Below the pieces are notes generated by a model. That model ran no database searches. It worked only from the letters and a program-made list of their open reading frames with translations, and was not told the origin of the DNA. From the NCBI RefSeq assembly GCF_013391475.1, contig NZ_JACBAZ010000001.1, positions 826,377 through 890,376 on the forward strand: DNA of 64,000 nucleotides, written 5' to 3'. A program made the position numbers and the translations under genes. How positions within the stretch are numbered: the stretch's first letter is position 1; every line of letters begins with the position of its first letter. Origin of the DNA: Oceaniferula marina. Lineage in GTDB: Bacteria > Verrucomicrobiota > Verrucomicrobiia > Verrucomicrobiales > Akkermansiaceae. Positions 1-8,968 of the stretch are shown here, piece after piece.

Positions 1-118
1 CCACGCAAAACCAGATTGACCAATTTATTCATAAAATAGAAGCAATCTTTCAAGACCAAAACAACAATCCCGCTTATAGATATTCATCAATAAGAACCAC
101 ATCCAAGCAAACACAGTC

Positions 119-979
119 ATGATTACCAAACGCATCAGCACCCAACAAATCCTCGCCAACTTGCAACATAAAATCGAGCAGCGCCTACCTATTATGATCT
201 CGTCCGCAGGTAGTGGTCTGGTCGCAAAACTTCAAGAGCAGTGCGGCACCGACTGCATTAATACCTTTTCAGGAGCCCGACTTCGAGCCAATGGCATGGG
301 TACCATGTCGATGATGTGGCCGATCCTCGATTCCAACAAACAAACACTCGACTACACTCGTGAAGACATCATGCCGGCACTTGACGGCAAAGCCTTTGTC
401 TGCGCCTGCCTGAATGCCAACGACCCGCTCAAGGACATGCGTATGGTGCTTCAAGAGTGCAAGGACATGGGTGTCAACTCAGTGTCGAATATCGGTCCAT
501 CGATCTCCTACGTCGACCACGATTCCGAAATCTACAAGGTGATGACCTCGGCCGGTATCACCATCGATAACGAAATTGAAATGCTCAAATTGGCCAAGGA
601 GGAAATGGATATGGTCAGTATTGGCTTGGCCTTCACGCTCGAAGATTCCATCCGCATCTGCGCCGAAGCAAAGCCACACATTTTTTGCTACCACGCCGGA
701 ACGACCAAAGGCGGTATCAAAGGCTACGATAATGGTATGACCATTGAAGAAACCGCCGAGCAGACGGAATACGCTTACCAAAAATGCCGTGAAGTCCACC
801 CCGAGGTCATCCTCGTTGGTCATGGCGCAGCCATGGAGAACCCGGACGATGCCCAGTATATGCTCGACCACACCTCTGGACATGGATTCTGGACCGGCTC
901 ATCCACTGAACGCCTTCCCATTGAACGGGCAGTGACCCAGGCCGCATCTGAATTTACCTCTCTCCGCTTCTCCAAGTAA
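119..979 (+). CDS. Phosphoenolpyruvate hydrolase family TIM-barrel protein
   Basis: The 286-residue protein matches the PEP-hydrolase-like family (TIM-barrel, IGPS/PEP-mutase-like fold) by its overall pattern: an early SGARLRANGMG segment (about residues 51-61), a central HAGTTKGGIKG motif (about 193-203), VGHGAAMENPDDAQY (about 237-251) and a C-terminal WTGSSTERLPIERAV segment. These correspond to the family's GxxRxxGxGS, HxGLTTGG, CHGGPI and GASSMERLPTE landmarks. The true reaction of this family is poorly established, so the name should be read as a family label. It is followed after 30 bases by a UPF0261 protein, its usual partner; in fungi the two domains occur fused. The ATG at 119 is preceded by CA-rich sequence without a clear Shine-Dalgarno. 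No transmembrane segment or signal peptide is visible, so it is probably cytoplasmic. Confidence 0.85.
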   Translation: MITKRISTQQILANLQHKIEQRLPIMISSAGSGLVAKLQEQCGTDCINTFSGARLRANGMGTMSMMWPILDSNKQTLDYTREDIMPALDGKAFVCACLNANDPLKDMRMVLQECKDMGVNSVSNIGPSISYVDHDSEIYKVMTSAGITIDNEIEMLKLAKEEMDMVSIGLAFTLEDSIRICAEAKPHIFCYHAGTTKGGIKGYDNGMTIEETAEQTEYAYQKCREVHPEVILVGHGAAMENPDDAQYMLDHTSGHGFWTGSSTERLPIERAVTQAASEFTSLRFSK

Positions 980-1009
980 TCCCCCCCTCAACTCAAAAAA
1001 CCTCAGATC

Positions 1010-2227
1010 ATGAAAACCATTGCCATTCTGGCCACGCTCGACACCAAAGCTGCCGAAGCCGACTTCATGCGGCAACAAATTGAAGATCTTGGTGGTCAGG
1101 CGATTCTCATGGACTTGGGCTTACTTGGTGAGCCTTCTACCAAGGTCGACATCACCAAAGAAGAAGTCATCTGTGCCGGAGGAAGTTCTCTTGAAGAACT
1201 TCTCCAAAGCCCTAGCCGTGAAAAATCCAACCCGGTCATTGTCGCTGGAGCAACCAAACTCACACTCGAGCTTCAGCGCAGTGGAAAAATTCATGCGGTG
1301 GTGACACTCGGAGGCACCCAGGGCACCTCGACCTGCGGCCCTATTTTGCAAGCACTCCCCTATGGGTTCCCCAAGGTGATGCTCTCAACCGCTGCCTCGG
1401 GCGACACCTCCCCCTTTGTCGGAATCAAAGACATCACCATGATGTTTGCCGTCAGTGACATTCTGGGCTTGAACGTTTTCTCTCGAAAGATCCTCGCCAA
1501 TGCCGCTGCGGCAGCTTGGGGAATGGCTCAGTCCGATGTATGCATTACCCAATCCACAGCCAAGGGAGTCATTGGCATGTCTAACCTCGGCGTTCTCACC
1601 CAGGGGGCGATGCATGCCATCCATCTCTTCGAACAAGCAGGCTATGAAGTGATCACCTTCCACGCCATCGGAGCGGGTGGCGATGCCATGGAACAAATGA
1701 TGAAAGAAGGAATCATCACCGCTGTCTTTGACTATGCCCTCGGGGAAATCGCCGACGGCTGCTTCGATGCCCTCCGAGCATCCGGCCCGGAACGTCTCAC
1801 CACCGCCGGCAAGCTCGGCCTTCCGCAGGTGATTTGCCCGGGTGGATCCGAACACCTCGGACTGCTGGTCAGCAAGCCCAACGAAGTCCCTCCAGGATGG
1901 GAAGACCACCAGATCACCTGGCATACCCCTTACGTATTTGTGCCTCGTCTCAATGCTAAAGAACAAAGCAAAGTGGCCAAGACGATTGCCGACCGTCTGC
2001 AACATGCAAAAGAAAAAACATGTTTCCTCATGCCCCTCAAAGGGGTCAGCAGCTACTCAGCTGAAGGAGGAGAACTCTACAACCCCGAACTTGACGCAGC
2101 CTACTGGGACTCTCTGAAGAAGGAACTTCCTGAGAACATCCAAATCGAAGCTCTCAACCTAACAGCTGAAGACCCTGAATTTGTACAACACGCGGTTACG
2201 ACTCTCATCAAAATGATCGAAAACTAA
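1010..2227 (+). CDS. Tm-1-like ATP-binding domain protein (UPF0261)
   Basis: The 405-residue protein has the two-lobed architecture of the UPF0261/Tm-1 family. An N-terminal Rossmann-like lobe starts IAILATLDTKAAEADF (residues 4-19) and contains VVTLGGTQGT (about 96-105). A second lobe contains GVIGMSNLGVLTQGAM, the HAIGAGGDAMEQMM segment and DYALGEIADGCF. The family binds ATP; the plant homologue Tm-1 inhibits tobamovirus replication, but the bacterial function is unknown. The ATG lies 30 bases after the PEP-hydrolase-like gene, so the two are very likely co-transcribed and may form one complex or two steps. Length is normal for the family and there is no sign of damage. A direct role in phage defence is possible by analogy with Tm-1, but the metabolic neighbourhood argues for a catabolic role. 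Confidence 0.85.
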   Translation: MKTIAILATLDTKAAEADFMRQQIEDLGGQAILMDLGLLGEPSTKVDITKEEVICAGGSSLEELLQSPSREKSNPVIVAGATKLTLELQRSGKIHAVVTLGGTQGTSTCGPILQALPYGFPKVMLSTAASGDTSPFVGIKDITMMFAVSDILGLNVFSRKILANAAAAAWGMAQSDVCITQSTAKGVIGMSNLGVLTQGAMHAIHLFEQAGYEVITFHAIGAGGDAMEQMMKEGIITAVFDYALGEIADGCFDALRASGPERLTTAGKLGLPQVICPGGSEHLGLLVSKPNEVPPGWEDHQITWHTPYVFVPRLNAKEQSKVAKTIADRLQHAKEKTCFLMPLKGVSSYSAEGGELYNPELDAAYWDSLKKELPENIQIEALNLTAEDPEFVQHAVTTLIKMIEN

Positions 2228-2284
2228 CATTACACTTTTACTAACAAACCAACCAACTACCAAACCCAAAACTATAATACAATT

Positions 2285-3163
2285 ATGGCAGACCTAGACG
2301 ACATCAGAGACGGAGACAACTTCGGACTCAACACTCCAGCAGACACAAGTGCATTTTACCTCAAAGGTATGAATAGCGCTTCGTGGGGAATTAAAAACCG
2401 CATGTCCCGTATCTTCAACCGTGATTCAGGGCGCACCGTAATGCTGGCCTTCGACCATGGCTTCCTTATGGGACCCACATCCGGACTTGAGCGCATCGAC
2501 CTCAATATTGCCCCCCTCGCCGAAGAAGCAGACTGTTTGATGGGATGCCGCGGCATGATCCGCACCTGTATCCCGGCAGAGAACACCAAACCCATCTGCC
2601 TACGGACAGACAGCGGAACCACCATCCTCACGGAAATGAATCACAACGTCCTCATCTCCGAGCAAGATGCCATCGGCATGAACGTATCGGCCATGGCCGC
2701 CATGCTCGCCATTGGTGATGCTGATACCGAAGCCTCCACCATCGCCAACTTCAGTCGCCTGGTTGACATTGGCAACAAATACAGCATCCCCGTCATGGGA
2801 GTGACCGCTGTTGGCAAAGACATGACTCGTGACTCCCGCTACTTCGGACTGGCTTCCCGTGTCTGCGCCGAGAACGGTGCCAGCATTGTTAAAACCTACT
2901 ACACCGAGGGTTTTGAAAACGTCGTTGCCGCATGCCCGGTCCCCGTCGTTATCGCTGGAGGTAAAAAACTCCCCGAACTCGAGGCTCTCGAGCTCTGTTA
3001 TAAGGCAATCCAATGTGGAGCGTCCGGAGTCGATATGGGACGCAACGTCTTCCAATCCGAAGCTCCCCTCGCAATGATGAAAGCGGTCAAAGCCGTCGTT
3101 CACAACAACGCGACACCAGCTGAAGCATTCGATCTCTTCAACACCCTGAAGAACGAAAACTAA
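2285..3163 (+). CDS. lsrF: LsrF-type class I aldolase/thiolase
   Basis: The 292-residue protein resembles E. coli LsrF (3-hydroxy-5-phosphonooxypentane-2,4-dione thiolase, last step of autoinducer-2 catabolism) along its whole length, including the MADLDDI start, VMLAFDHGF (residues 52-60), GPTSGLERID, VTAVGKDM and VIAGGKKLPELEALE. The Schiff-base lysine sits in VKTYY at residue 203, which I believe is the position used in E. coli LsrF. It belongs to the DeoC/FbaB aldolase group. It is the third gene of the block, 57 bases after the UPF0261 gene, and is closed by a strong hairpin at 3171. No lsrACDB transporter, lsrK kinase or lsrG is present here, so the substrate may be another phosphorylated ketone rather than AI-2. 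The symbol reflects similarity, not proven function. Confidence 0.85.
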   Translation: MADLDDIRDGDNFGLNTPADTSAFYLKGMNSASWGIKNRMSRIFNRDSGRTVMLAFDHGFLMGPTSGLERIDLNIAPLAEEADCLMGCRGMIRTCIPAENTKPICLRTDSGTTILTEMNHNVLISEQDAIGMNVSAMAAMLAIGDADTEASTIANFSRLVDIGNKYSIPVMGVTAVGKDMTRDSRYFGLASRVCAENGASIVKTYYTEGFENVVAACPVPVVIAGGKKLPELEALELCYKAIQCGASGVDMGRNVFQSEAPLAMMKAVKAVVHNNATPAEAFDLFNTLKNEN

Positions 3164-3170
3164 CCTAAAC

Positions 3171-3209
3171 AAAGCAAGGTGGGCTGACCATCGGCCCACC
3201 TTGCTTTTT
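3171..3209 (+). terminator. Rho-independent terminator after the LsrF-type gene
   Basis: A perfect 14-bp stem (3171-3184 pairing with 3194-3207) encloses a 9-base loop, and the 3' arm runs into five T residues (3205-3209). It begins 8 bases after the LsrF-type stop codon. The unusual point is that the next co-directional gene starts at 3219, only 9 bases beyond, so it could act as attenuator or processing signal as well as a terminator. Confidence 0.85.
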
Positions 3210-3218
3210 CTTATCCCC

Positions 3219-3914
3219 ATGAGCTATACAGAACGACTCAACAGGCTTCGATGCGCTACACAAAGCGCGCCCATTCTTAGCATCGGCACCTTGACAGGAA
3301 ACATGATGCATCAGGCCAATGACATCCAACTCCTCGAAGAGGCCGGCATTCAACTCCTCCACCTCGATGTCATGGACGGAACGGTGTGGCCTAAAATATC
3401 CGTTGGCTCAGGATTTTTGTCAGGACTTCAAACGCAGCTCATCAAAGATGTCCACTTACTCACAAGCCACCCGGAAAAACACATCGGCGATTTTGTATCC
3501 GCCGGAGCTGACATCATCACCATTCAAATTGAACACTGCCAAGATATCGGAGCTACACTCAATCAAATCCGTGAAGCCGGGGCACTCGCCAGCGCCGGCA
3601 TTTACCCCACGACCCCAATCGAAGAACTGCTACCATATCTAGAACTCTGCGATGTCGTATTCATTCTCGCCATCGGCCCCGAAACAGGAAGTCAATCCTT
3701 CTTTGACGTCGTAGCCAAACGCATCACACAACTTCGCGAACTCAACCCGGACCTCATCCTCGCTGTGGACGGAGCCGTCAAAAAAGAGACCGCCGGCGAA
3801 ATTGCCTCGATGAAACCAGACCTCATCGTCAGTGGCAGCGCCATTTTCAATGGCCATGACGCCACAGCAAACATCCATGAGATGAATCAAATTATCTCCA
3901 CAGCCACCGAATAA
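3219..3914 (+). CDS. Ribulose-phosphate 3-epimerase family protein
   Basis: This 231-residue TIM-barrel protein belongs to the ribulose-phosphate/allulose-6-phosphate 3-epimerase family. Landmarks are LHLDVMDG early in the barrel (metal His and catalytic Asp), DVHLLTSHP (second metal His), AVDGAVKKETA (catalytic Asp in VDG) and a C-terminal DLIVSGSAIF phosphate-binding segment. The segment usually reading NPGFGGQ is IGPETGSQ here, so it is divergent and unlikely to be the housekeeping Rpe. I chose the ATG at 3219; an upstream TTG at 3201 lies inside the terminator hairpin. It is followed after 24 bases by a short-chain dehydrogenase. It probably isomerises a phosphorylated keto-sugar in the same pathway as its neighbours. 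Confidence 0.82.
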   Translation: MSYTERLNRLRCATQSAPILSIGTLTGNMMHQANDIQLLEEAGIQLLHLDVMDGTVWPKISVGSGFLSGLQTQLIKDVHLLTSHPEKHIGDFVSAGADIITIQIEHCQDIGATLNQIREAGALASAGIYPTTPIEELLPYLELCDVVFILAIGPETGSQSFFDVVAKRITQLRELNPDLILAVDGAVKKETAGEIASMKPDLIVSGSAIFNGHDATANIHEMNQIISTATE

Positions 3915-3938
3915 CCCTCACCACACCCCAGCATTATT

Positions 3939-4766
3939 ATGTCCCAAAAACTCATTCAACAGGCCGAAGCACGAAAGGCTGCCTTTGATTACACCCAAGT
4001 CACAGCTCTCCAACCACACCTTGGAAAAGTCGCCATCGTCACCGGCGCCGCAGGCGGCATAGGTCGGGCCACCGCAGAAAAACTCCACGCCGATGGAGCC
4101 ACCGTCGTAGGTCTCGATATCAACCCCGCCGTCACCAAGAATCTTCAAGGTCAGGGGCTCAGTGGCGCTGTCTGTGACATCACGGATGACACGGCACTCC
4201 AACAAGCCGTCGACAAAGTGGTCTCAGACCATGGAGGGCTCGATATCATTGTGGCCAACGCTGGCATTTTCAAATCCGGGGAATTCATTGAAGAGCTCGA
4301 TGATACCTGGGACCTCCACATCAAAATCAACCTAACAGCAACGCAGCGCTTCCTCAAGTTCTCCATCCCTTACCTCAAAGTGGGCATCAAGGCTTCGATC
4401 ATCATCATGGGGTCTCGGAATTTTTCTGCCCCAGGCCCGGGTGCCGCAGCCTACTCCGTCACCAAAGCCGGGGTCACCCAGTTGGCTCGTGTCGCAGCCC
4501 TTGAGCTGGCGCCATTCGGAGTACGGGTCAATACGCTCCACCCCGATGCCGTGTTCGACACCGAACTATGGACCGATGAAGCCCTCGAAAAGTCCGCAGC
4601 CCGATACGGCATGAGTGTGCAGGAATACAAAACCAAAAACCTGCTCCACACAGAAATCAAATCCACCGATATTGCCCAACTCGTCAGCACGGTCGCCGGT
4701 CCGGCATTCCATGCCACCACAGGTGCCCAAATACCCATCGACGGTGGAAACGACCGTGTCATATAA
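3939..4766 (+). CDS. Short-chain dehydrogenase resembling the SDR half of aldolase/SDR fusions
   Basis: The 275-residue protein is a classical NAD(P)-dependent SDR: VTGAAGGIG nucleotide-binding motif (about residues 34-42), NAG (about 107-109) and a Y-x3-K catalytic pair in AAYSVTKAGVTQ. The segment from GPGAAAYS to VNTLHPDAVFDTELW closely resembles the C-terminal SDR domain of bifunctional rhamnulose-1-phosphate aldolase/dehydrogenases (YuxG/RhaD type). About 30 residues precede the Rossmann fold, as would remain if the aldolase half had been lost or never fused. It follows the epimerase-like gene by 24 bases and precedes the giant heme-binding gene. It probably oxidises a sugar, lactaldehyde-like or polyol intermediate; the substrate is not known. 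Confidence 0.85.
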   Translation: MSQKLIQQAEARKAAFDYTQVTALQPHLGKVAIVTGAAGGIGRATAEKLHADGATVVGLDINPAVTKNLQGQGLSGAVCDITDDTALQQAVDKVVSDHGGLDIIVANAGIFKSGEFIEELDDTWDLHIKINLTATQRFLKFSIPYLKVGIKASIIIMGSRNFSAPGPGAAAYSVTKAGVTQLARVAALELAPFGVRVNTLHPDAVFDTELWTDEALEKSAARYGMSVQEYKTKNLLHTEIKSTDIAQLVSTVAGPAFHATTGAQIPIDGGNDRVI

Positions 4767-4828
4767 TCATAAAATACGCGCAACGCATGAAAGAATATGC
4801 ACAGAACCACGATATCTTGTTTCAAACT

Positions 4829-7800
4829 ATGAATAACACCATCAAACCTTTCATCCTCGTGTCAGCCCTGACACCCCAACTCCTCGGTGCCCAGCCGAGC
4901 GATCATCTGGTCTTCGAGGGAAACTCGGGCCCGGGAAAAGGAAAACACGTCGTTTTTCTATCCGGTGATGAAGAATACCGCTCGGAAGAATCCATGCCAA
5001 TGATGGCTCAGCTGATGGCTGAGCTTGGCTTCAAATGCTCGGTCCTCTTTTCATTGAATAACAAAGGCATTGTCGATCCAAACAATCAAAAAAGTCTCTC
5101 TCATTCCGAGGCTCTGGATTCAGCAGATGCCATCGTCATGTGTGTCCGTTTCCGCAACTGGGAAGATCAGGCCATGCAGCGCTTTGATCAAGCTTTCGAA
5201 CGAGGAACCCCCATCGTAGCACTGCGCACCAGCACTCATGCCTTCAAATTCCCCAAAACGAGCAAATGGGCAAAATACAGTTTTAATGCCAAACCAGAAA
5301 CCGGCTGGGATAAAGGCTTTGGTCGTCAGGTTCTCGGTGAAACTTGGGTCAACCACCACGGTGTTCACAAAAAGGAAGGAACCCGTTCAGTCATTGAAGA
5401 GGCTAACAAAAACCATCCCATCCTTCAAGGCGTAGGAACCATCTTTGGAACATCCGACGTCTATGGAGCCTCCCCACTGAAACCATCCACCATCTTGCTG
5501 CGCGGCGAAGTGACCAAAACCCTTGAGGCGGACTCCCCGGCGGTTGAAGGCAAAAAAAACAAGCCTATGCAACCGATTGCCTGGACGCGTGAGTTCAAGC
5601 AAGCAAACGGTAAAACGAACAAAATCCTCACCACCACCATGGGAGCAGCTACGGATCTATCCGATGCCAACCTGAGGCGCCTTGTCGTCAATGGGGTGTT
5701 CTGGGGAATGGATATGAATGTCCCCAAAGATATCTCAGTCGATACTCCAGGCGAATACAAGCCATCCAAGTATAGCTTCAACGCCTTCAAAAAAGGATTA
5801 AAACCAAGCGACTTTGTCTTGAGCCCCGCCACTCCGTCAAAAAAGACTGAAGCCAAGACCGAATCAAACAACATTAGGATCAAGCAAAACGAACATATCA
5901 CCTTGCTTGGTAGCGGCCTTGGCTCGCGCATGAACCACTTCGGACACTTTGAAACCGATTTGCAATTGCGCTTCCCTAACAACAAACTTATCATTCGCAA
6001 CCTCTGTGATGAAGGCAACACCCCGGGGTTTCGCCCCCACCCCGGTCGCCCATCTCCCTGGGCATTCCCCGGAGCCGAAAAATTTCAAACCGAATTGAAA
6101 AAAGGCTCCGGTAGCCAAGGCCGCTTTGAGTCTCCCGACCAATGGCTGACCCGGCTCAAGACGGATACAATCATTGCCTTTTTCGGCTTTAACTCCTCAT
6201 TCAACGGCCCGGCGGGATTGGATAGCTTCCGAGAGGAACTCGACGGATTCATCAAACATACATTGGCGCAAAAGTACAATGGTAAAGAGCGCCCTCAATT
6301 GGTTCTGGTATCACCCACAGCCGTTCAAGACTTATCAAGCACTCATGGCACACCTGACGGTAAATCCATCAACGCCAACTTGAAACTCTACACGGAAGCC
6401 ATGCAGGAAGTGGCAACGGCAAACAAGATCCCCTTTGTGGATGTTTTCTCCCCCTCCCTCGCCATTTTTTCCCGTAGCACCAAACCCCTCACCGTAGACG
6501 GAGCCCTGCTCAATGACAGAGCCTACCGCTGGCTTGCCCAACGGCTCAGCACGAGCCTCTTCGGTAAAACCCATACCGATACCACTCACAAAGCACTTGT
6601 TCACGATGCCGTGATGGAAAAAAACTGGTGTTGGATGAAGGACTATAAAATCGCCAACGGCGTGCACGTCTACGGGCGTAGATACAAGCCATTCGGCCCG
6701 CAAAACTATCCAGACGAACTCATCAAAACCCGCGAAATGACCAAACTGAGGGACCATGCCATCTGGCGTGCTCTGGAAGGTAAAAAGTCCGATCTGGCAA
6801 AAGCGGATGCCAAAACCCACCCACTTCCCGAGGTGCCGTCTAACTACAAGCCCAGCAATAAAAACGGCAGTCCAGAATATCTCCCGGGATCAAAGTCGGA
6901 AACCAAAATCGAGGTTGCTGACGGTTACAAAATCGAACTCTTTGCCTCCGAGCGTGAGTTTACGGATCTCGCCAACCCGGTTCAGATATCTTTCGATAAC
7001 AAAGGCCGACTCTGGGTAGCCACAATGCCAAGCTACCCACACTATAAAATCGGAGACCCCAAACCTTCCGACAAACTCATCATCTTTGAAGATACCAATG
7101 GCGATGGCAAAGCGGACAAACAAACAACCTTTGCTGACGACCTCCATATCCCGATCGGCTTTGAGATCACCGACCATGGAGTCTACGTATCTCAAAGCGA
7201 CAGCCTCGTCCTACTGAAAGACACCGACGGCGATGACCGCTACGACACGAAGGAAATCGTCCTCAGTGGATTTGACGACCACGATACCCACCACGCCATC
7301 AGTGCATTCTGCGCCGATCCATCCGGGGCCATCGTGATGGGAGAAGGAGTCTTCCTCCATTCCAACGTCGAAACCATTTATGGTCCCCAACGTGGAACCA
7401 ACGGTGGCTTCTTTCGCTACTCCCCACAAAGAAAAAAGCTGATTCGTTATGCCCAGTACAGTATTCCCAACCCCTGGGGCATCGCCTACGACAGCTACGG
7501 GCAGGACTTCTTCATCCACACCTCCGGCCCCTCAGCCTCATGGATGCTGCCGGGAACCGTCAAACCCCGCTACGGAGTAAACCTCAAGGCTCCCGACGTT
7601 CTCACCAGCAATAAAGTGCGCCCAACCTCCGGACTGGAAATAGTATCCAGCAGCCACTTCCCAGATAACGTTCAGGGGGACATCCTCATCAATAACAACA
7701 TCGGGTACCTTGGCGCCAAGCAACACCAAGTGGTGGAAAATGGAACAGGCTTCAGCACCAAGTACCGACAGGACCTATTTAAATCAGCAGACAAAAACTT

Positions 7801-8917
7801 CCGCCCCGTCGATCTCGAATTTGCCCCCGACGGATCGCTCTACATCGCGGATTGGCACAACGCCTTGATCGGCCACATGCAACACAATGCTCGTGACCCG
7901 TTCAGAGATCATGCGCACGGGCGGATCTATCGTCTAACCTATCCCTCAAGACCTTTGGTGAAGCCGGCGTCCGTCGACGGAGCCAGCATCAGCACCCTGC
8001 TCGACAACCTGACACTGCCGGAATACCGCACACGTTACCGTACTCGCCGGGAGCTCAGAGGTCGCGACGCCGATGACGTGTTACCCGCATTAAAGGCATG
8101 GGCTGCAGCACAAACAAATGAGCGCCACAAACTTGAAGCCCTCTGGGTTTCGTGGGGACTCAATCAAGTTGACGAGGCTCTCCTCAAGCAGCTCTTGAAA
8201 TCCCAAGACCACAAAATTCGATCAGCTGCGGTCCGGGTCCTGCGCTTCAATGAGCACCTGATTGAAGATCAAGCATCCCTCTTGATGGTCGCAGCCAATG
8301 ACGACCACGGACGAGTTCGCCTCGAAGCCATCGCCGCAGCCTCATGGATCGGTAAGGAACAAGGGCTCCCCATCGTCGAAGCAGCTGGAAACAAAGCAGT
8401 GGACAAATACATCAAACAATCCCTGACGACCAGCAAAGCCCATTTGCAGGGAGAAAGCTCAGCCAGCGAGAAAAAACACGTCGTCAAGACCCATCTCAAA
8501 GGTAAAGCCAAGCAACTCTACCTCAAGGGTGCTGAAATCTACGAGCGGGAAGGTCATTGCGGCACCTGCCATCAAGCCGACGGCAAAGGTTTACCCGCAT
8601 CCGGGTTCCCCCCACTCAGCAAAACCAAGTGGGCCATTGGCAGTGAAGACCGACTGATCAAACTGACCCTCAAAGGTCTGCATGGCCCGATCGAAGTACT
8701 TGGAAAACCATACCCCGGCCAGGTGCCCATGACCCCCTTTGAAGGCATGCTCAATGATGAGGAGATTGCTTCGGTGCTCACCTATGTCAGAAACTCCTTT
8801 GGAAACAAAGCATCGGCCATCACACCACAAAAAGTGCAAGCCATCCGAGCGGAAGTCAAAGGCAAGCAAGGCTTCTACAACCCGGATGAACTACTCAAGG
8901 AACACCCCCACCAATAA
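4829..8917 (+). CDS. Giant PVC-type ThuA/SGNH/sorbosone-dehydrogenase-like/cytochrome c fusion
   Basis: The protein has about 1362 residues. I start it at the ATG at 4829 because a signal peptide (MNNTIKPFILVSALTP...LLGAQ) follows; an upstream in-frame ATG at 4787 would bury it. Domains in order: ThuA-like glutamine-amidotransferase fold (about 30-300; VVFLSGDEEYRSEE, ALRTSTHAF); a degenerate SGNH/GDSL-like domain (about 350-590; LLGSGLGSRMNHFGHFET); a PVC membrane-bound-dehydrogenase beta-propeller related to sorbosone dehydrogenase (about 690-1040; ELFASE, DTDGDDRYDTKE); HEAT-like helical repeats (about 1055-1200); and a C-terminal cytochrome c with CGTCH (Cys1244, Cys1247, His1248) and a possible Met ligand in VPMTP. 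It is probably periplasmic and may oxidise a sugar or polyol, passing electrons to its heme. It begins 62 bases after the SDR stop and ends in a terminator. Confidence 0.85.
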   Translation: MNNTIKPFILVSALTPQLLGAQPSDHLVFEGNSGPGKGKHVVFLSGDEEYRSEESMPMMAQLMAELGFKCSVLFSLNNKGIVDPNNQKSLSHSEALDSADAIVMCVRFRNWEDQAMQRFDQAFERGTPIVALRTSTHAFKFPKTSKWAKYSFNAKPETGWDKGFGRQVLGETWVNHHGVHKKEGTRSVIEEANKNHPILQGVGTIFGTSDVYGASPLKPSTILLRGEVTKTLEADSPAVEGKKNKPMQPIAWTREFKQANGKTNKILTTTMGAATDLSDANLRRLVVNGVFWGMDMNVPKDISVDTPGEYKPSKYSFNAFKKGLKPSDFVLSPATPSKKTEAKTESNNIRIKQNEHITLLGSGLGSRMNHFGHFETDLQLRFPNNKLIIRNLCDEGNTPGFRPHPGRPSPWAFPGAEKFQTELKKGSGSQGRFESPDQWLTRLKTDTIIAFFGFNSSFNGPAGLDSFREELDGFIKHTLAQKYNGKERPQLVLVSPTAVQDLSSTHGTPDGKSINANLKLYTEAMQEVATANKIPFVDVFSPSLAIFSRSTKPLTVDGALLNDRAYRWLAQRLSTSLFGKTHTDTTHKALVHDAVMEKNWCWMKDYKIANGVHVYGRRYKPFGPQNYPDELIKTREMTKLRDHAIWRALEGKKSDLAKADAKTHPLPEVPSNYKPSNKNGSPEYLPGSKSETKIEVADGYKIELFASEREFTDLANPVQISFDNKGRLWVATMPSYPHYKIGDPKPSDKLIIFEDTNGDGKADKQTTFADDLHIPIGFEITDHGVYVSQSDSLVLLKDTDGDDRYDTKEIVLSGFDDHDTHHAISAFCADPSGAIVMGEGVFLHSNVETIYGPQRGTNGGFFRYSPQRKKLIRYAQYSIPNPWGIAYDSYGQDFFIHTSGPSASWMLPGTVKPRYGVNLKAPDVLTSNKVRPTSGLEIVSSSHFPDNVQGDILINNNIGYLGAKQHQVVENGTGFSTKYRQDLFKSADKNFRPVDLEFAPDGSLYIADWHNALIGHMQHNARDPFRDHAHGRIYRLTYPSRPLVKPASVDGASISTLLDNLTLPEYRTRYRTRRELRGRDADDVLPALKAWAAAQTNERHKLEALWVSWGLNQVDEALLKQLLKSQDHKIRSAAVRVLRFNEHLIEDQASLLMVAANDDHGRVRLEAIAAASWIGKEQGLPIVEAAGNKAVDKYIKQSLTTSKAHLQGESSASEKKHVVKTHLKGKAKQLYLKGAEIYEREGHCGTCHQADGKGLPASGFPPLSKTKWAIGSEDRLIKLTLKGLHGPIEVLGKPYPGQVPMTPFEGMLNDEEIASVLTYVRNSFGNKASAITPQKVQAIRAEVKGKQGFYNPDELLKEHPHQ

Positions 8918-8968
8918 ATACTGACCACCCACAATCGCGGATGACAGCAAGATAAAGGATTCAAAGCG

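Noticed and set aside
1010-2227. Tm-1-like protein as an antiviral defence gene
   Set aside because: Only the plant homologue has that role; the neighbours here are metabolic enzymes, and no defence-associated gene is nearby.
2285-3163. Reading the LsrF-type gene as proof of AI-2 quorum-signal uptake
   Set aside because: No transporter, kinase, regulator or LsrG is present in the window; family similarity alone does not fix the substrate.
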